Notes: generated by a model from the sequence alone, not told the origin. A stretch of DNA of 64,000 nucleotides from Acidobacteriota bacterium (GCA_021832085.1 JAKBLM010000010.1:36182-100181), one strand, 5' to 3'. Positions 18,182 through 29,218 are shown, counted from the stretch's first letter. Made by a program: numbers and translations.

Positions 18182-18313
18182 CCGGCGCCATCCGGCCAGT
18201 GCCGGAGAACAGTTTCGTGCCAGCGGGCCTCCGTCCACTGCCAGGTTTTTTGTTTCGGCTGACCTATTCGCCGGCCGGAAAGTGGGCGCTCTCGCAGTGG
18301 CAGGGAGTAAATC

Positions 18314-19840
<1,527 letters not shown>

Positions 19841-20105
19841 TTTAGGGGCAGGGTGGTTGACGCGAAGCGTGGTTTAGTGTTTGGCTGGTAAGGATCACGA
19901 TCGGTGTTGTTTCGGCCGGCCACACGGCCGATTCCATCGGGGGAAGGGCCGATTCCGTTTGGCGGGAATCGGGAATTTCCCTCGTCCCAACGGCTGTTTC
20001 CGCGGCCCGGATTGCCGTCCCCGGGCGAAGTGAGCGGTGGAAGGATGGCGCGAGGTTGGTCCCGCGCCGGGTGCCCAATCGGGCGGGAAAGGGGGTCAGC
20101 GTTCC

Positions 20106-22058
20106 ATGGCGCAAACGAAAACGAATCATGAAGGGGATCCGGTGGCGGCCGGGCCGGTGCGTTACGAACATTCGCTGCTCAGTGACGACGATGTTTTCCT
20201 GTTCAACGAAGGCTCGCACATACGGCTCTACCGGAAACTCGGGGCGCAGATCTGCGAGTTCGAGGGACAGGCGGGCGTTTCGTTCGCCGTATGGGCGCCA
20301 AATGCCGAACGCGTTTCCGTCATGGGCGATTTCAACGGATGGGACAAAGCCGCCCACCCGCTCCGCGCCCGCGGAACTTCGGGTATCTGGGAGGGTTTCA
20401 TTCCCGGGCTTGGTCCCGAGACCCACTACAAGTTTCACATTGTCTCCTCCTATGGCGGCTACAGCGTGGACAAGGCGGATCCCTTCGCTTTGCGCACCGA
20501 AGCGCCGCCGCGAACCGCCTCAGTCGTCTGGAATCTCGATTACCCCTGGAGCGACGGCGAATGGATGGCCACGCGGCGCGAGCGCCATTCGCTCGAGGCA
20601 CCGATCTCGATTTACGAAGTTCACCTCGGCTCCTGGATGCGCGTCCCCGAGGAAAACAACCGGCGGCTCAGCTATCGCGAACTGGCGCCGCGCCTGGCCG
20701 AATACGTTCGCGAGCGCGGCTTCACGCACGTCGAGTTCCTGCCGGTGATGGAGCACCCCTTCTACGGCTCGTGGGGTTATCAAACCACCGGTTATTTCGC
20801 GCCCACCAGCCGCTACGGAACGCCGCAGGATTTCATGTTCCTTGTCGATACGCTTCACCAGAACGGCATCGGCGTCATCCTCGACTGGGTGCCTTCCCAC
20901 TTTCCTTCCGATGAGCACGGCCTGGCCTATTTCGACGGCACCCACCTCTACGAGCACGCCGATCCACGCCTGGGCTTCCAGCCCGACTGGGGCAGCTACA
21001 TCTTCAATTACGGCCGGAGCGAGGTGCGCAGCTTCCTGCTGAGCAGCGCGACCTTCTGGCTGGACGCCTATCATGCCGACGGCCTGAGAGTCGACGCGGT
21101 CGCTTCGATGCTCTATCGCGATTACTCGCGCAGGGAAGGCGAGTGGATCGCGAATCAGTATGGCGGCCGCGAGAATCTCGAGGCGATCGACTTCCTGCGC
21201 CGGCTGAACGAGGACGTCTACAAGCATTTTCCCGACGTTCAGACGGTTGCCGAGGAATCAACGGCCTGGCCGATGGTTTCCCGGCCCACTTACGTCGGCG
21301 GGCTCGGCTTCGGCATGAAATGGGACATGGGCTGGATGCACGACACGCTCGAATATTTCACGAAGGATCCGATCCACCGCAAATACCACCACGGCACCCT
21401 CACCTTCCGCATGATCTACGCCTTCACCGAAAATTTTCTGTTGCCGCTCTCGCACGACGAAGTGGTGCACGGCAAGGGCTCAATGATCGGCAAGATGCCG
21501 GGCGACGATTGGCAGCGGTTCGCCAATCTGCGCCTGCTGTACGGCTACCAGTTTTCGCAGCCGGGCAAGAAGCTGCTCTTCATGGGCGGTGAATTCGCCC
21601 AGATCGCCGAATGGCACCACAACGAGAGCATCGAATGGCACTTGCTCCAGTTCGCCCCGCATCAGGAAATCCAGCACTGGGTAACCGACCTCAATCGGCT
21701 TTATCGCGAGCAGCCCGCGCTGCACCAGCTCGATAATGTCCCGGAAGGTTTCGAGTGGGTTGACTGCAACGACAGCCAGGCCAGCGTTCTCACGTTCCTC
21801 CGCAAGTCGCGCTCACCGGACGACGTGATTCTCGTCGCCTGCAACTTCACGCCGGTTCCCCGGCTGAATTACCAGGTCGGCGTTCCGCGCGGCGGCTTTT
21901 GGAAGGAAATTCTCAATAGCGATGCGACAATTTACGGCGGCAGCGGCTGGGGGAATCTGGGCGGCGTCAATGCCGCGCCGGTTGGAGTTCACGGCCGACC
22001 CTATTCGCTCAGCCTGACCCTGCCGCCACTTTCGGTTATCTTCCTCAAACCGGCGTAG
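20106..22058 (+). CDS. glgB: 1,4-alpha-glucan branching enzyme
   Basis: GlgB makes alpha-1,6 branches in alpha-glucan. The start is placed at ATG 20106, about 10 bases after an AAAGGGGG stretch. A GTG at 20037 would add 23 unconserved residues. The 650-residue protein has a CBM48 domain (about 40-150; [20 protein letters not shown]) and a GH13_9 barrel: [31 protein letters not shown] (nucleophile Asp near 330), [10 protein letters not shown] (Glu near 383) and [15 protein letters not shown]. The long N1 domain of some GlgB proteins is absent. It lies 265 bases after maltokinase, so it may have its own promoter. It is the last enzyme of the GlgE route. Confidence 0.95.
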   Translation: MAQTKTNHEGDPVAAGPVRYEHSLLSDDDVFLFNEGSHIRLYRKLGAQICEFEGQAGVSFAVWAPNAERVSVMGDFNGWDKAAHPLRARGTSGIWEGFIPGLGPETHYKFHIVSSYGGYSVDKADPFALRTEAPPRTASVVWNLDYPWSDGEWMATRRERHSLEAPISIYEVHLGSWMRVPEENNRRLSYRELAPRLAEYVRERGFTHVEFLPVMEHPFYGSWGYQTTGYFAPTSRYGTPQDFMFLVDTLHQNGIGVILDWVPSHFPSDEHGLAYFDGTHLYEHADPRLGFQPDWGSYIFNYGRSEVRSFLLSSATFWLDAYHADGLRVDAVASMLYRDYSRREGEWIANQYGGRENLEAIDFLRRLNEDVYKHFPDVQTVAEESTAWPMVSRPTYVGGLGFGMKWDMGWMHDTLEYFTKDPIHRKYHHGTLTFRMIYAFTENFLLPLSHDEVVHGKGSMIGKMPGDDWQRFANLRLLYGYQFSQPGKKLLFMGGEFAQIAEWHHNESIEWHLLQFAPHQEIQHWVTDLNRLYREQPALHQLDNVPEGFEWVDCNDSQASVLTFLRKSRSPDDVILVACNFTPVPRLNYQVGVPRGGFWKEILNSDATIYGGSGWGNLGGVNAAPVGVHGRPYSLSLTLPPLSVIFLKPA

Positions 22059-22071
22059 CGGCTGGAGCGAC

Positions 22072-22147
22072 TGACCCGTCACACGGTGTCAAAGTTCGGG
22101 CGACGCAAGCTACCTGTTTTCAAGGGAATGCATTTTTTGACCCGTCA
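22072..22147 (+). repeat. Two identical TGACCCGTCA sites downstream of glgB
   Basis: The 10-base sequence TGACCCGTCA, whose TGAC/GTCA arms form an inverted repeat around CC, occurs at 22072-22081 and again at 22138-22147. The stretch between them carries no gene. They could be a paired operator for a dimeric regulator or part of a decayed element. No regulator is identified. Confidence 0.35.
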
Positions 22148-22477
22148 TAAAATTTGGCCTGTGAAGGGTGTGTTGTGACGGAGGGTTCGTCGCGGTTGCT
22201 CTTCGCTTGCCGCCGCGAGAGGGCGGAAATTGGCCAGAAAAGGCTCACACGACTCCCGCGCGACAGCGTGACAGGAAATGGAATCCCTGGCCAGCGGATG
22301 GTCTATGTGGACCCGGAGACAGGGAAGCGAGGAAGCGGCGGCGCAGGATTCAGCGGGAGCCTTGGCGGAGTCCTGCAGGTCGACGAGCGTTTCGTGAAGT
22401 GCTTCGACGTTGTAACGGCAGGCGTCGAAGCCCAAACAACGGCTGATCACCACGCGCGGTTTCGGCCAGGAGTTCAC
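22145..22477 (-). pseudogene. Truncated DUF523 (YbgA-like) gene fragment
   Basis: On the reverse strand, a GTG at 22477 opens a frame beginning MNSWPKPRVVISRCLGFDAC and continuing RYN. This is close to the strongly conserved N-terminus of DUF523 proteins (PRVVVSRCLGFxxCRYN), including both cysteines. Resemblance continues to about 22373. After that the frame (to 22145) no longer resembles the family and lacks the rest of DUF523 and any DUF1722 domain. I read it as a decayed remnant. In Escherichia coli the DUF523/DUF1722 gene ybgA lies next to phr. Here the fragment lies next to, and divergent from, a photolyase gene, so the old association seems to persist. Confidence 0.6.
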
Positions 22478-22598
22478 GGCAACCCCGTTGCGTCCACTAC
22501 ACCGCGCCTGCCTATTCCGGGCCTGACTGAGCAAGGCGTGGCCAAGCGGCGGCTAACGTGCGATGATGCCGCCAAGGCAATCCGGAGGGCGCTTTGCG

Positions 22599-23984
22599 AT
22601 GGCCGCAGGCTCCAAGCTGCTCGAATCGCTGCGAGCGAATCCGCGGGTGACCGTGCGCCGCGACGGGCCACCCGACCCCGAAGGCCGGTGCGTCCTCTAT
22701 TGGATCCAGCGAGCGCAGCGCGCGTTCGACAATCCCGCACTCGATCTTGCCGTGCGCGTGGGCAACGAGCTGGGCGTGCCGGTGGTGGCCTACTTCGGGC
22801 TGATGCCCTCCTATCCGCGCGCCAACCTGCGTCATTTCCAGTTTCTGGTCGAGGGCCTGCCGGATCTGGCCGCCGGCCTGCGGAAACGCAACATCGGCTT
22901 CCTCCTGCGCCGCTGGCCCGACCACTCGCTCGCGAAAGCCTGCGAGCAGCTGCGGCCGGCGCTCGTTGTCGGCGACGAAAACCCGCTGCGCGAGCCGGAG
23001 CGCTGGCGGCAGAAAGTGGCGCGCGAAATCCGGCTGCCCTTCTGGACGGTCGATGCAGACGTGGTGGTGCCCTCGCGGCTGCTCGAAAAGCAGCAATACG
23101 CCGCGCGCACGATTCGCCCGCGCATCCACGCCTACCTTCGCGAGTTCCTGGCGCCGTCGCAGACTCCCACGGCGCGAAAACGGTGGCGGGCGCCACACGG
23201 CGCCACTTCGCTTTCCCCCGAAGACGACCTGCTGGCGGGGTGGAAATCGGGCCGCAGCGTCCAGCCGGTTACGGGCTTTCACGGCGGCACGCGCCGTGCC
23301 CTTCGCCTGCTGCATGAGTTCGTCAACGCCAAATTGCGCCACTACGCCGAGCGGCGCAACCACCCCGAGCTTGACGGCACCAGCCGCCTCTCGCCGTATC
23401 TCCATTTCGGCCAGATCGGACCGGTCGCGGTGGCGCTGGCCGTGGCTCGCGCCAAGGCGCCGGCGCGGGAGAAGAACGCGTTTCTCGAGCAGCTGATCGT
23501 CCGCCGCGAGCTGGCCGTCAATTTTGTTCGCTTCAACCCCGACTACGATTCGCTCGAAGGCGCGCCGGCCTGGGCGCTGCGCTCGCTCGGCGAGCATGCG
23601 AAGGATTCCCGCGAAGTCCTCTATACGGAGAAGCAACTGGAAAACGCTGAAACGCACGATCCGCTCTGGAACGCGGCGCAGAAGCAGATGGTCGTCACCG
23701 GCTGGATGCACAACTATCTGCGGATGTATTGGGCGAAGAAAATCCTGGAATGGACGCGCTCGCCGGCGGCAGCCTTCGAGATCGCCACTCGCCTCAACGA
23801 CAAATACGAACTCGACGGGCGCGACCCGAACGGCTACGAAGGCGTTGCCTGGGCTGTTGCCGGCAAGAGCGACCGGCCGTGGTTCGAGCGCCCGGTTTTC
23901 GGGACGATCCGCTACATGTCCTACGCCGGCACGTCGCGCAAATTCGATGCGCAGGCTTACATCCGGCAGATCGAGAAGCTCTGA
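22599..23984 (+). CDS. phr: Class II CPD photolyase (deoxyribodipyrimidine photolyase)
   Basis: This flavoenzyme uses blue light to split cyclobutane pyrimidine dimers. From ATG 22599, with GGAGGG 8 bases upstream, the protein has 461 residues. An ATG at 22563 would add 12 residues without a good site. The N-terminal Rossmann-like domain has NPALDLAVRVGNELGVPVV and LRHFQFLVEGL, typical of class II enzymes. The C-terminal FAD domain has RLSPYLHFGQIGP, ELAVNFVRFNPDYDS, MYWAKKILEW and NDKYELDGRDPNGYEGVAW, also class II features. It appears to be a single-gene unit. Confidence 0.92.
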   Translation: MAAGSKLLESLRANPRVTVRRDGPPDPEGRCVLYWIQRAQRAFDNPALDLAVRVGNELGVPVVAYFGLMPSYPRANLRHFQFLVEGLPDLAAGLRKRNIGFLLRRWPDHSLAKACEQLRPALVVGDENPLREPERWRQKVAREIRLPFWTVDADVVVPSRLLEKQQYAARTIRPRIHAYLREFLAPSQTPTARKRWRAPHGATSLSPEDDLLAGWKSGRSVQPVTGFHGGTRRALRLLHEFVNAKLRHYAERRNHPELDGTSRLSPYLHFGQIGPVAVALAVARAKAPAREKNAFLEQLIVRRELAVNFVRFNPDYDSLEGAPAWALRSLGEHAKDSREVLYTEKQLENAETHDPLWNAAQKQMVVTGWMHNYLRMYWAKKILEWTRSPAAAFEIATRLNDKYELDGRDPNGYEGVAWAVAGKSDRPWFERPVFGTIRYMSYAGTSRKFDAQAYIRQIEKL

Positions 23985-24033
23985 GCGGACCGGGCCGCGC
24001 GCTCTCTTTGTGTCCAGCCAGAGGCACCGTTAG

Positions 24034-24366
24034 CGAGCAGCACGGTTCGGAAGAGTGATCGGGCAGAACGTCGAAGCCCAAGCCCGCCAAGCCGAGAGGT
24101 AGCGCCGGAATGCTGCGGCAATCAAGAAGTGGAATCCCTCAGAACTGCCTGATTGGCTGAATGAAAAATTCTATCGCGAGGGGATTCAGCCGCGCGTCGC
24201 TGGGATCACCGTCCCGGCCATCGCCTCGGCCCTGCGACTGTCCAAGCCGTACGCGGCAGAGATTCGTGTAGGTCGGCAATGCCCAAATCCGAGACACTGG
24301 GAAACGCCGGCTCGACTCGCAGAGAATTTCAAGGGAGGGGTAACGCAGGAGGGGAAACCCTGTTAG
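24034..24366 (+). pseudogene. Decayed HTH-protein C-terminus with internal stop
   Basis: In one frame 24034-24366 reads through a TAG at 24100. The part after it contains WNPSELPDWLNEKFYRE, then VPAIASALRLSKPYAAEIRV and then NPRHW. This pattern, a helix-turn-helix-like segment ending in R-x-G-R-x-x-P-x-P-R-H-W, is the C-terminus of a family of zinc-finger/HTH proteins common in Acidobacteriota. Before the stop, AQARQAER would align with the usual segment leading into RRNAAA. The N-terminal zinc-finger part is missing. Truncation plus an in-frame stop make it a pseudogene. The family recognition is from memory. Confidence 0.5.
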
Positions 24367-24436
24367 GCAGTCCGCCACTGAGAGAGGCCACGTCTTTTCC
24401 TGCCGAGTGTCTGACGTGTGCGACTGATTTTTTGTG

Positions 24437-24464
24437 TTGACATCCAAAGTTTCGTGCGTATATT
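24437..24464 (+). promoter_or_regulatory. Sigma-70-type promoter of padR-ADOP
   Basis: A perfect TTGACA (24437-24442) is followed after 16 bases by TATATT (24459-24464). Transcription would start near 24471, giving a leader of only about 17 bases with AGGGGT 7 bases before the padR ATG. It is one of the best promoter matches in the window. Confidence 0.7.
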
Positions 24465-24487
24465 TAGAACATCTAGGGGTACTCGAT

Positions 24488-24823
24488 ATGAGCGACGAAA
24501 GAGCCGCGATCCTCAAGGGCACTCTCGACATGCTGATCCTGAAGGTCGTTGCCCTCGGCCCGGTGCACGGCTACGCCATTTCCCAACGCATCCAGGAAGT
24601 TTCCAAGGATTATTTCCAGCTCCAGGAGGGTTCGCTCTATCCGGCGCTGTACCGCCTCGAGGACCGCGGATTGCTCGGGGCCGAATGGCGAGCCACCGAT
24701 ACCGGCCGCGAAGCCAAGTTCTACAAGCTCACGAAAAAAGGCCGGAAACGGCTCGAAACGGAGCTGGAAAGCTGGGAGCGCATGACGGAAGCCGTGGCGT
24801 TGATTCTTCGCCTGGCTGAGTAG
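24488..24823 (+). CDS. PadR-family transcriptional regulator
   Basis: This 111-residue DNA-binding protein starts at ATG 24488. It has the PadR winged-helix N-terminus (ILKGTLDMLILKVVALGPVH, then GYAISQRIQEVS) and the wing/recognition part YPALYRLEDRGLLGAEW. A short C-terminal helix that would form the dimer follows. PadR proteins usually repress, and are often released by small aromatic or toxic ligands. The next gene, an ADOP permease, starts 9 bases downstream, so the two form an operon under the promoter at 24437. Such PadR-ADOP pairs are widespread in Acidobacteriota, and the regulator probably represses its own operon. Confidence 0.92.
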   Translation: MSDERAAILKGTLDMLILKVVALGPVHGYAISQRIQEVSKDYFQLQEGSLYPALYRLEDRGLLGAEWRATDTGREAKFYKLTKKGRKRLETELESWERMTEAVALILRLAE

Positions 24824-24832
24824 AGAGCGGCA

Positions 24833-27592
24833 ATGAAGTGGCTCGACCGATTGTTCCGCAAACGCAAGTTCGAAGCCCAGATTGATTCCGAGTTGCGATT
24901 TCATATCGAGCAGAAGACCGCGGAGCTGGTTGCCCAGGGTGTTGAACCGACTGAAGCGAGACGCCGAGCAATGGCTAAACTCGGCGGCATCGAAGCCGTC
25001 AAGCAGGAATGGCGCGAATCTCGCTCCTTCTGTTGGCTCGAACGCCTCCTGATGGACATTCGCTACGCGGCGCGCATGCTACGGAAGAGTCCCGGTTTCA
25101 CCACCGTCGCCATCCTCACCCTCGCCCTTGGCATAGGGCTCAACACGGCGCTGTTCAGCGTCGCCGACGGCTTCCTGTTCAAGACGTTACCCGTCCGGGA
25201 TCCACAGCAGCTTGTCGTTCTGGACTGGTTTGGAGATAAGCTGCCAGCCAAGCTGGCCTTGACGGGCGAGAGCAACCCCGTGGACCCACGAACCGGGCAA
25301 CAGCTTACAAACGTTTTCTCATATGCGACGTTTCAGGGGCTCCGATTGCGTGCGCGGGCGTTTAGGAGTGTGTTCGCGCTCGCGCCAATCGGTCCGGTCA
25401 CGGTCGGTTGGCACGGAAGAGGCCACGTCGGAGTGGGGATAATGGTTTCCGGCAACTGTTATTCAGGCCTCGGCCTGCGCCCGTTCCTTGGTCGGCTTTT
25501 GCTTCCGCGCGATGACAGGGCTGGCGCCGAGCCAGTAGCCGTGATCAGCTACCAGTTTTGGCGAAAAGTATTCGGGGGAGACCCTTCGGTCGTAGGGAGG
25601 GCCGTTAGCCTGGATGGGGTGTTTTTCACTGTGGTAGGCGTAACACCCAGGAACTTTCTAGGCGTGCAGTCGTTCGGTTTTCTGAGCGACCCGGACGTCA
25701 CAATACCGATGTCCCAGGAACCAAGCATAAATAGCCGCGTGCTCGGTGGACTTCTTCCTCCGATGACCGACCCCAATCACTGGGGATTACAGTTGATGGC
25801 CCGGCTCCGCGCTGGAGCTACCGAACGCCAAGCACAAGCGGAGGCCAACGCCATTTTCCAACGGAGCCTCGGTCCTGAATGGGCCTCGGTGTCCAGGGGC
25901 AGGCTGCCCGAAATAAGACTACTTTCGGGCGCTACCGGAGGGAACCTGCTAGCCGGGTTCGCGCCCAAGCCCCTGACTGTTCTCATGGTGTTAGCCGGGC
26001 TTGTGCTGCTGATAGCCTGCGCGAACGTTGCGAATCTTTTTCTGTCGCGCGCGGCTGCGAGGCGGAGAGAGTTCACAATCCGCCTTGCGCTCGGTTCGGG
26101 GCGAATCGCTTTATTCCGACAGCTCATCATCGAAGGCGTGATCATCGCCGTTCTGGGGGGAACTGCAGGCCTGTTTCTGGCATGGTGGGGCGCGAGGCTT
26201 TTGCTCCTGCTCCTTCCGCGAATCCCCCTGCTGAACCTCGGGCTCAACGTCGCTCCGGATATCCGAGTGTTCTCTTTCGCGCTGGCAGCATCGCTTTTCA
26301 GCGGCATATTCTGCGCGCTGGCGCCCGCGATGCGCGCGGCGAGGCTGGAGCCCGCTGCCGAATTGAAGGAAGCGTCTGCTTCAGGCTGGAGCGCGGGAGG
26401 GCGGAGTCGCAACAGGTTGGGGAAGCTTCTTGTCGGCAGTCAAATCGCCCTGTCCCTTCCGCTCCTTGTAGTGTGCGCTCTTTTCGTGCGGACGTCCCAA
26501 AACGTGAGCTCCACTAATCTTGGATTCAACCCACGGGGAGTTCTTGTTTTCCGCCTCGACCCGACCCTCCAGGGATATGAAGGTGCAAAGCTGGCGCGTC
26601 TGTACCGCGAGCTACTGGGGCGGCTAAACGCGTTGCCCGGCGTGGTTTCGGTTAGCGGGTCTCGCAATGCCCAAGTCAGTGACGTGATGATGGGCTTCGC
26701 CTCGGAAACAATCAGGGTGGAAGGCGTGCAGAAGTCCAGACGAGTAGCGGGGGTCGAGGTCAATAACGTTACTCCCGGATTCTTCCATACGATGGGCATT
26801 CCTCTGATATCCGGCCGCGATTTTACGAATGAAGACGACCTGACGGGGCCGCTTGTCGCGGTCGTCAGTGAAGCCGCTGCCCGCAAGTACTTTTCGAACC
26901 CATCTCCCGTTGGCAAACGATTTCGGTGGGGGGGCGCAAGGCATTGGATCGATGTTGTGGGAATCGTTGGCAACGCGAAATACCAGACCGTTCGCGCCAA
27001 GGCGCAGCCCACTGTCTACCTTCCAGTCTGGCAGAGCCGGCGTACTGGTGGAATGTATTTCGAAATACGAACGGGCGCAAACGTCGCGAGCGTAAGCAAA
27101 GAAATCTATAGCACCGTGAGGGGCCTCGATCCGAGCCTACTCATCGGTAATATGGAGACGCAAGCCCACCAGATCAACAGCTCGCTGGCGGTGAGTGGCG
27201 ACCGTCTATTCGCTCAGCTCACTGCGCTATTCGGTGGTCTCGGACTTTTGTTGGCTTGTGTGGGCCTGTATGGGATCACGGCGTACCAGGTGAGCCTGAG
27301 GACGAGGGAAATAGGGATTCGCGTGGCATTAGGGGCAGACCGGGGTCAGATCCTTTGGCTAACTCTCAGACAAAGCCTCTCAGCGGCACTCCTCGGGCTC
27401 GCCGCGGGTTTGCTCCTGGCGCTTGCTGCTGCGAGGGTGGTCAGAGGAGCCCTGTATGGCGTCGCGCCTTACGACCCCGTCAACCTTGCTTCGGTCACGT
27501 TATTGTTAGCAGCAGTGGCAGGCCTGGCAGCGTGGCTCCCGGCGCGCCGAGCGACCGAAATCGAACCGACGTCTGCGCTTCGATACGAATAG
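24833..27592 (+). CDS. ADOP-family ABC transporter permease (MacB/FtsX type)
   Basis: This 919-residue inner-membrane protein begins with the ADOP N-terminal domain (about 1-75; DSELRFHIEQKTAELVAQG and EARRRAMAKLGG). A first transmembrane helix lies near residue 95 (TVAILTLALGIGLNTALF). Then come a MacB-like periplasmic domain, an FtsX helix group near 380-500, a second periplasmic domain, and a final FtsX group near 800-915 ending LPARRATEIEPTSALRYE. No ATPase gene lies beside it, which is why such permeases are called orphans. MacB relatives export toxins, peptides or lipids, or transmit mechanical force. The substrate here is unknown. Confidence 0.92.
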   Translation: MKWLDRLFRKRKFEAQIDSELRFHIEQKTAELVAQGVEPTEARRRAMAKLGGIEAVKQEWRESRSFCWLERLLMDIRYAARMLRKSPGFTTVAILTLALGIGLNTALFSVADGFLFKTLPVRDPQQLVVLDWFGDKLPAKLALTGESNPVDPRTGQQLTNVFSYATFQGLRLRARAFRSVFALAPIGPVTVGWHGRGHVGVGIMVSGNCYSGLGLRPFLGRLLLPRDDRAGAEPVAVISYQFWRKVFGGDPSVVGRAVSLDGVFFTVVGVTPRNFLGVQSFGFLSDPDVTIPMSQEPSINSRVLGGLLPPMTDPNHWGLQLMARLRAGATERQAQAEANAIFQRSLGPEWASVSRGRLPEIRLLSGATGGNLLAGFAPKPLTVLMVLAGLVLLIACANVANLFLSRAAARRREFTIRLALGSGRIALFRQLIIEGVIIAVLGGTAGLFLAWWGARLLLLLLPRIPLLNLGLNVAPDIRVFSFALAASLFSGIFCALAPAMRAARLEPAAELKEASASGWSAGGRSRNRLGKLLVGSQIALSLPLLVVCALFVRTSQNVSSTNLGFNPRGVLVFRLDPTLQGYEGAKLARLYRELLGRLNALPGVVSVSGSRNAQVSDVMMGFASETIRVEGVQKSRRVAGVEVNNVTPGFFHTMGIPLISGRDFTNEDDLTGPLVAVVSEAAARKYFSNPSPVGKRFRWGGARHWIDVVGIVGNAKYQTVRAKAQPTVYLPVWQSRRTGGMYFEIRTGANVASVSKEIYSTVRGLDPSLLIGNMETQAHQINSSLAVSGDRLFAQLTALFGGLGLLLACVGLYGITAYQVSLRTREIGIRVALGADRGQILWLTLRQSLSAALLGLAAGLLLALAAARVVRGALYGVAPYDPVNLASVTLLLAAVAGLAAWLPARRATEIEPTSALRYE

Positions 27593-27952
27593 GTCCCCTC
27601 GCTTTGGCTCGAAGCCAGATGCAGAAACTCGATGTACGGCCGAAACTCACGGCGCGGCGAGACAAAGACGGTCTCTATGGTGTCGGGGACACGAAATTCG
27701 GCCGGTTCCTCACGATGAAATTCCTTCCTGACGTAGAGCGGTGTCTCTTTTCCGCTTGGACAAACTGCCGTCCTGAAGGACGGCGCTACACAAGACCATT
27801 TGGCGCGGTGGGCTTGCCGGGTGCTTGCCATTAGAGGGAGGGCATAGCGGGCTTGGGTCCGTTCGTTTTTGTGGCCGAACTTCGGAATTCGGGCTGAGAA
27901 CTGCGTCATAGCGGCGACCCTGGTGGGTGCGGCACGCAACAAGCGCTATCGG
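27593..27952. other. Gene-free stretch after the ADOP gene
   Basis: These 360 bases hold no convincing gene on either strand. The only structured element is the TGAA-loop hairpin at 27767-27784, listed separately. Frames that cross it look like noise. Confidence 0.6.
27767..27784. repeat. TGAA-loop hairpin, copy A
   Basis: GCCGTCC-TGAA-GGACGGC is a perfect 7-bp stem. Its flanks, GACAAACT before and GCTACACAAGACC after, are close to those of copy D at 32711-32728. Copy D has C/G where this copy has T/A at the fifth stem position, a compensatory change. Confidence 0.6.
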
Positions 27953-28828
27953 TTAATTGGCGGCCTCGGTCGCGAAGGCTCTGGTTGCTTCCCGCGTGAA
28001 GTAGAAACGGATCAACCATTCGCTTTGCGAAGCGTGCCCGGCTACAACGGGCGGATTGAACTTCCAACGCCGTGCGGATTCGACCGACAGCCTCGCGAAG
28101 TATCGACTGGGGCCCGGAAACACGAGTTCTGTGCGCGTCACGTTTCCCGATGCGTCCACTTGTACTTTTACAGATACAAGGATCGTTCCGCGTATCGTGT
28201 TGCTCGCTTCCTTTGGGACGTCCGGCAGGACTTGCCGCGCGATGGTTCCCTTGACGGCGACGTCAGCGGTTTGGACGGATCGCTTCCGTGGCTGGGGATT
28301 CCGGTTGGGCACAGGCTGTGATCGCTTTTGCGGCACCGCTGCTTGCTCTTCTTGTGGTGTTTTCGGTGGAAGCATGACACTTCCCGTTTGCTTCCGAGGC
28401 TCCGGAATTGCAGCGGGCTTCGTGGATTGCGGTGGAATCGTGCGGAAGAGCCTCGGTCCGAGCAAACCTCCCGCCAGCGCCAAGCCTGCTACCAGTGCCA
28501 GTAGAAGAATGCGCCAGTGCCGCCTGCCTTGATGGGCGTTGAGGGGGCTATTCGAGTCGGCTGCGTGGTGCCGGGAGCCGATCGTGACAGGGGCGGATTC
28601 CGAGGATTTGATTCCACCTGTACCCGCTACCTGTGGACGTCCGATTTCCGCAGCGTGTGTTCCACAGAGGTAGATCGGCTCGCTCCGGTGAACGTCGTTC
28701 AGGGCAAGCATCAGAGGTGTTCCGAAGTCGCAGGCAAATTGGCAGTACTGGGGCAGCCGCTCGGGCGGTTTTCCAGGCGCCAGGCGCCATTCGGAGCGGT
28801 TCTTGCAAGGGTGTTTCTGCGGGCGCAT
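27953..28828 (-). CDS. Membrane-anchored TonB C-terminal protein with N-terminal zinc-finger-like motif
   Basis: This reverse-strand gene encodes about 291 residues from ATG 28828. A TTG at 28843 is an alternative, and neither has a strong ribosome site. The N-terminal cytoplasmic part has CQFAC and, about 30 residues later, YLCGTH, spaced like a small Cys/His zinc-binding fold. A single transmembrane helix follows near residues 105-125 (ILLLALVAGLALAGGLLGP), then a Pro/Lys/Gln-rich linker. A TonB C-terminal domain covers about 195-285 (VSVKVQVDASGNVTRTELV, then ARRWKFNPP). The layout anchor-linker-TonB_C is that of an energy transducer, but no ExbB/ExbD genes are nearby. The zinc-finger-like head is unusual. 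Confidence 0.75.
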   Translation of the reverse strand: MRPQKHPCKNRSEWRLAPGKPPERLPQYCQFACDFGTPLMLALNDVHRSEPIYLCGTHAAEIGRPQVAGTGGIKSSESAPVTIGSRHHAADSNSPLNAHQGRRHWRILLLALVAGLALAGGLLGPRLFRTIPPQSTKPAAIPEPRKQTGSVMLPPKTPQEEQAAVPQKRSQPVPNRNPQPRKRSVQTADVAVKGTIARQVLPDVPKEASNTIRGTILVSVKVQVDASGNVTRTELVFPGPSRYFARLSVESARRWKFNPPVVAGHASQSEWLIRFYFTREATRAFATEAAN

Positions 28829-29144
28829 CACGGAAGTTAACAATACACCTTAACACGCTGGGTGATTTCAGACGTGTCGAGGTGCCTTTCCCGGCCCAAG
28901 AGAAACACGGTGCCGATCCGCTATCCCTGTCGAACGTTGACTTGGCCATACCTCGGTCCGGTGAGAGATGCCGGCCGGGGCTATCCCAGGGTTATGCGGC
29001 GGGGATTCGCGCAGGGCGGCGGCTGCGCCGTTGGCGTGGCCCTCCGCTTCGCGCCAAGCGCTCCGCCCTGCTGGCTTCGCGGGGCTGCGCTCCGTCCAGG
29101 CCAACGACGAGAATAAGAACCTAGCCAAAGACAGAGTTGAAACC

Positions 29145-29196
29145 AAAAAGGGGACATTTTTAACGAGCTAAGGAAGGGGGCATTTTAAAAGAGCTT
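29145..29196. repeat. Two imperfect direct repeats resembling IS-end sequences
   Basis: Two neighbouring copies of a motif close to GGGGACATTTTTAA followed by GAGCT lie at 29150-29169 and 29176-29195. The second copy has G for A and one base fewer in the T/A tract. Repeats of the form AATGTCCCC(T)n are typical of the ends of some insertion sequences. No transposase is present here, so this would be a residue of a lost element. Confidence 0.35.
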
Positions 29197-29218
29197 CGAC
29201 GCAGCCGGCGATGCCTGG

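Noticed and set aside
22154..22598. Forward frames running into the photolyase gene
   Set aside because: They overlap the DUF523 fragment on the other strand and lead into the wrong frame of phr.
27469..27942. A 157-codon reverse frame downstream of the ADOP gene
   Set aside because: It overlaps the end of the ADOP gene and runs through the TGAA hairpin. There is no start site or recognisable sequence.
28862..29140. Open frames in the GC-rich block before the IS-like repeats
   Set aside because: Frames on both strands are Arg/Ala/Gly-rich with no start signals. It looks like non-coding or decayed DNA.
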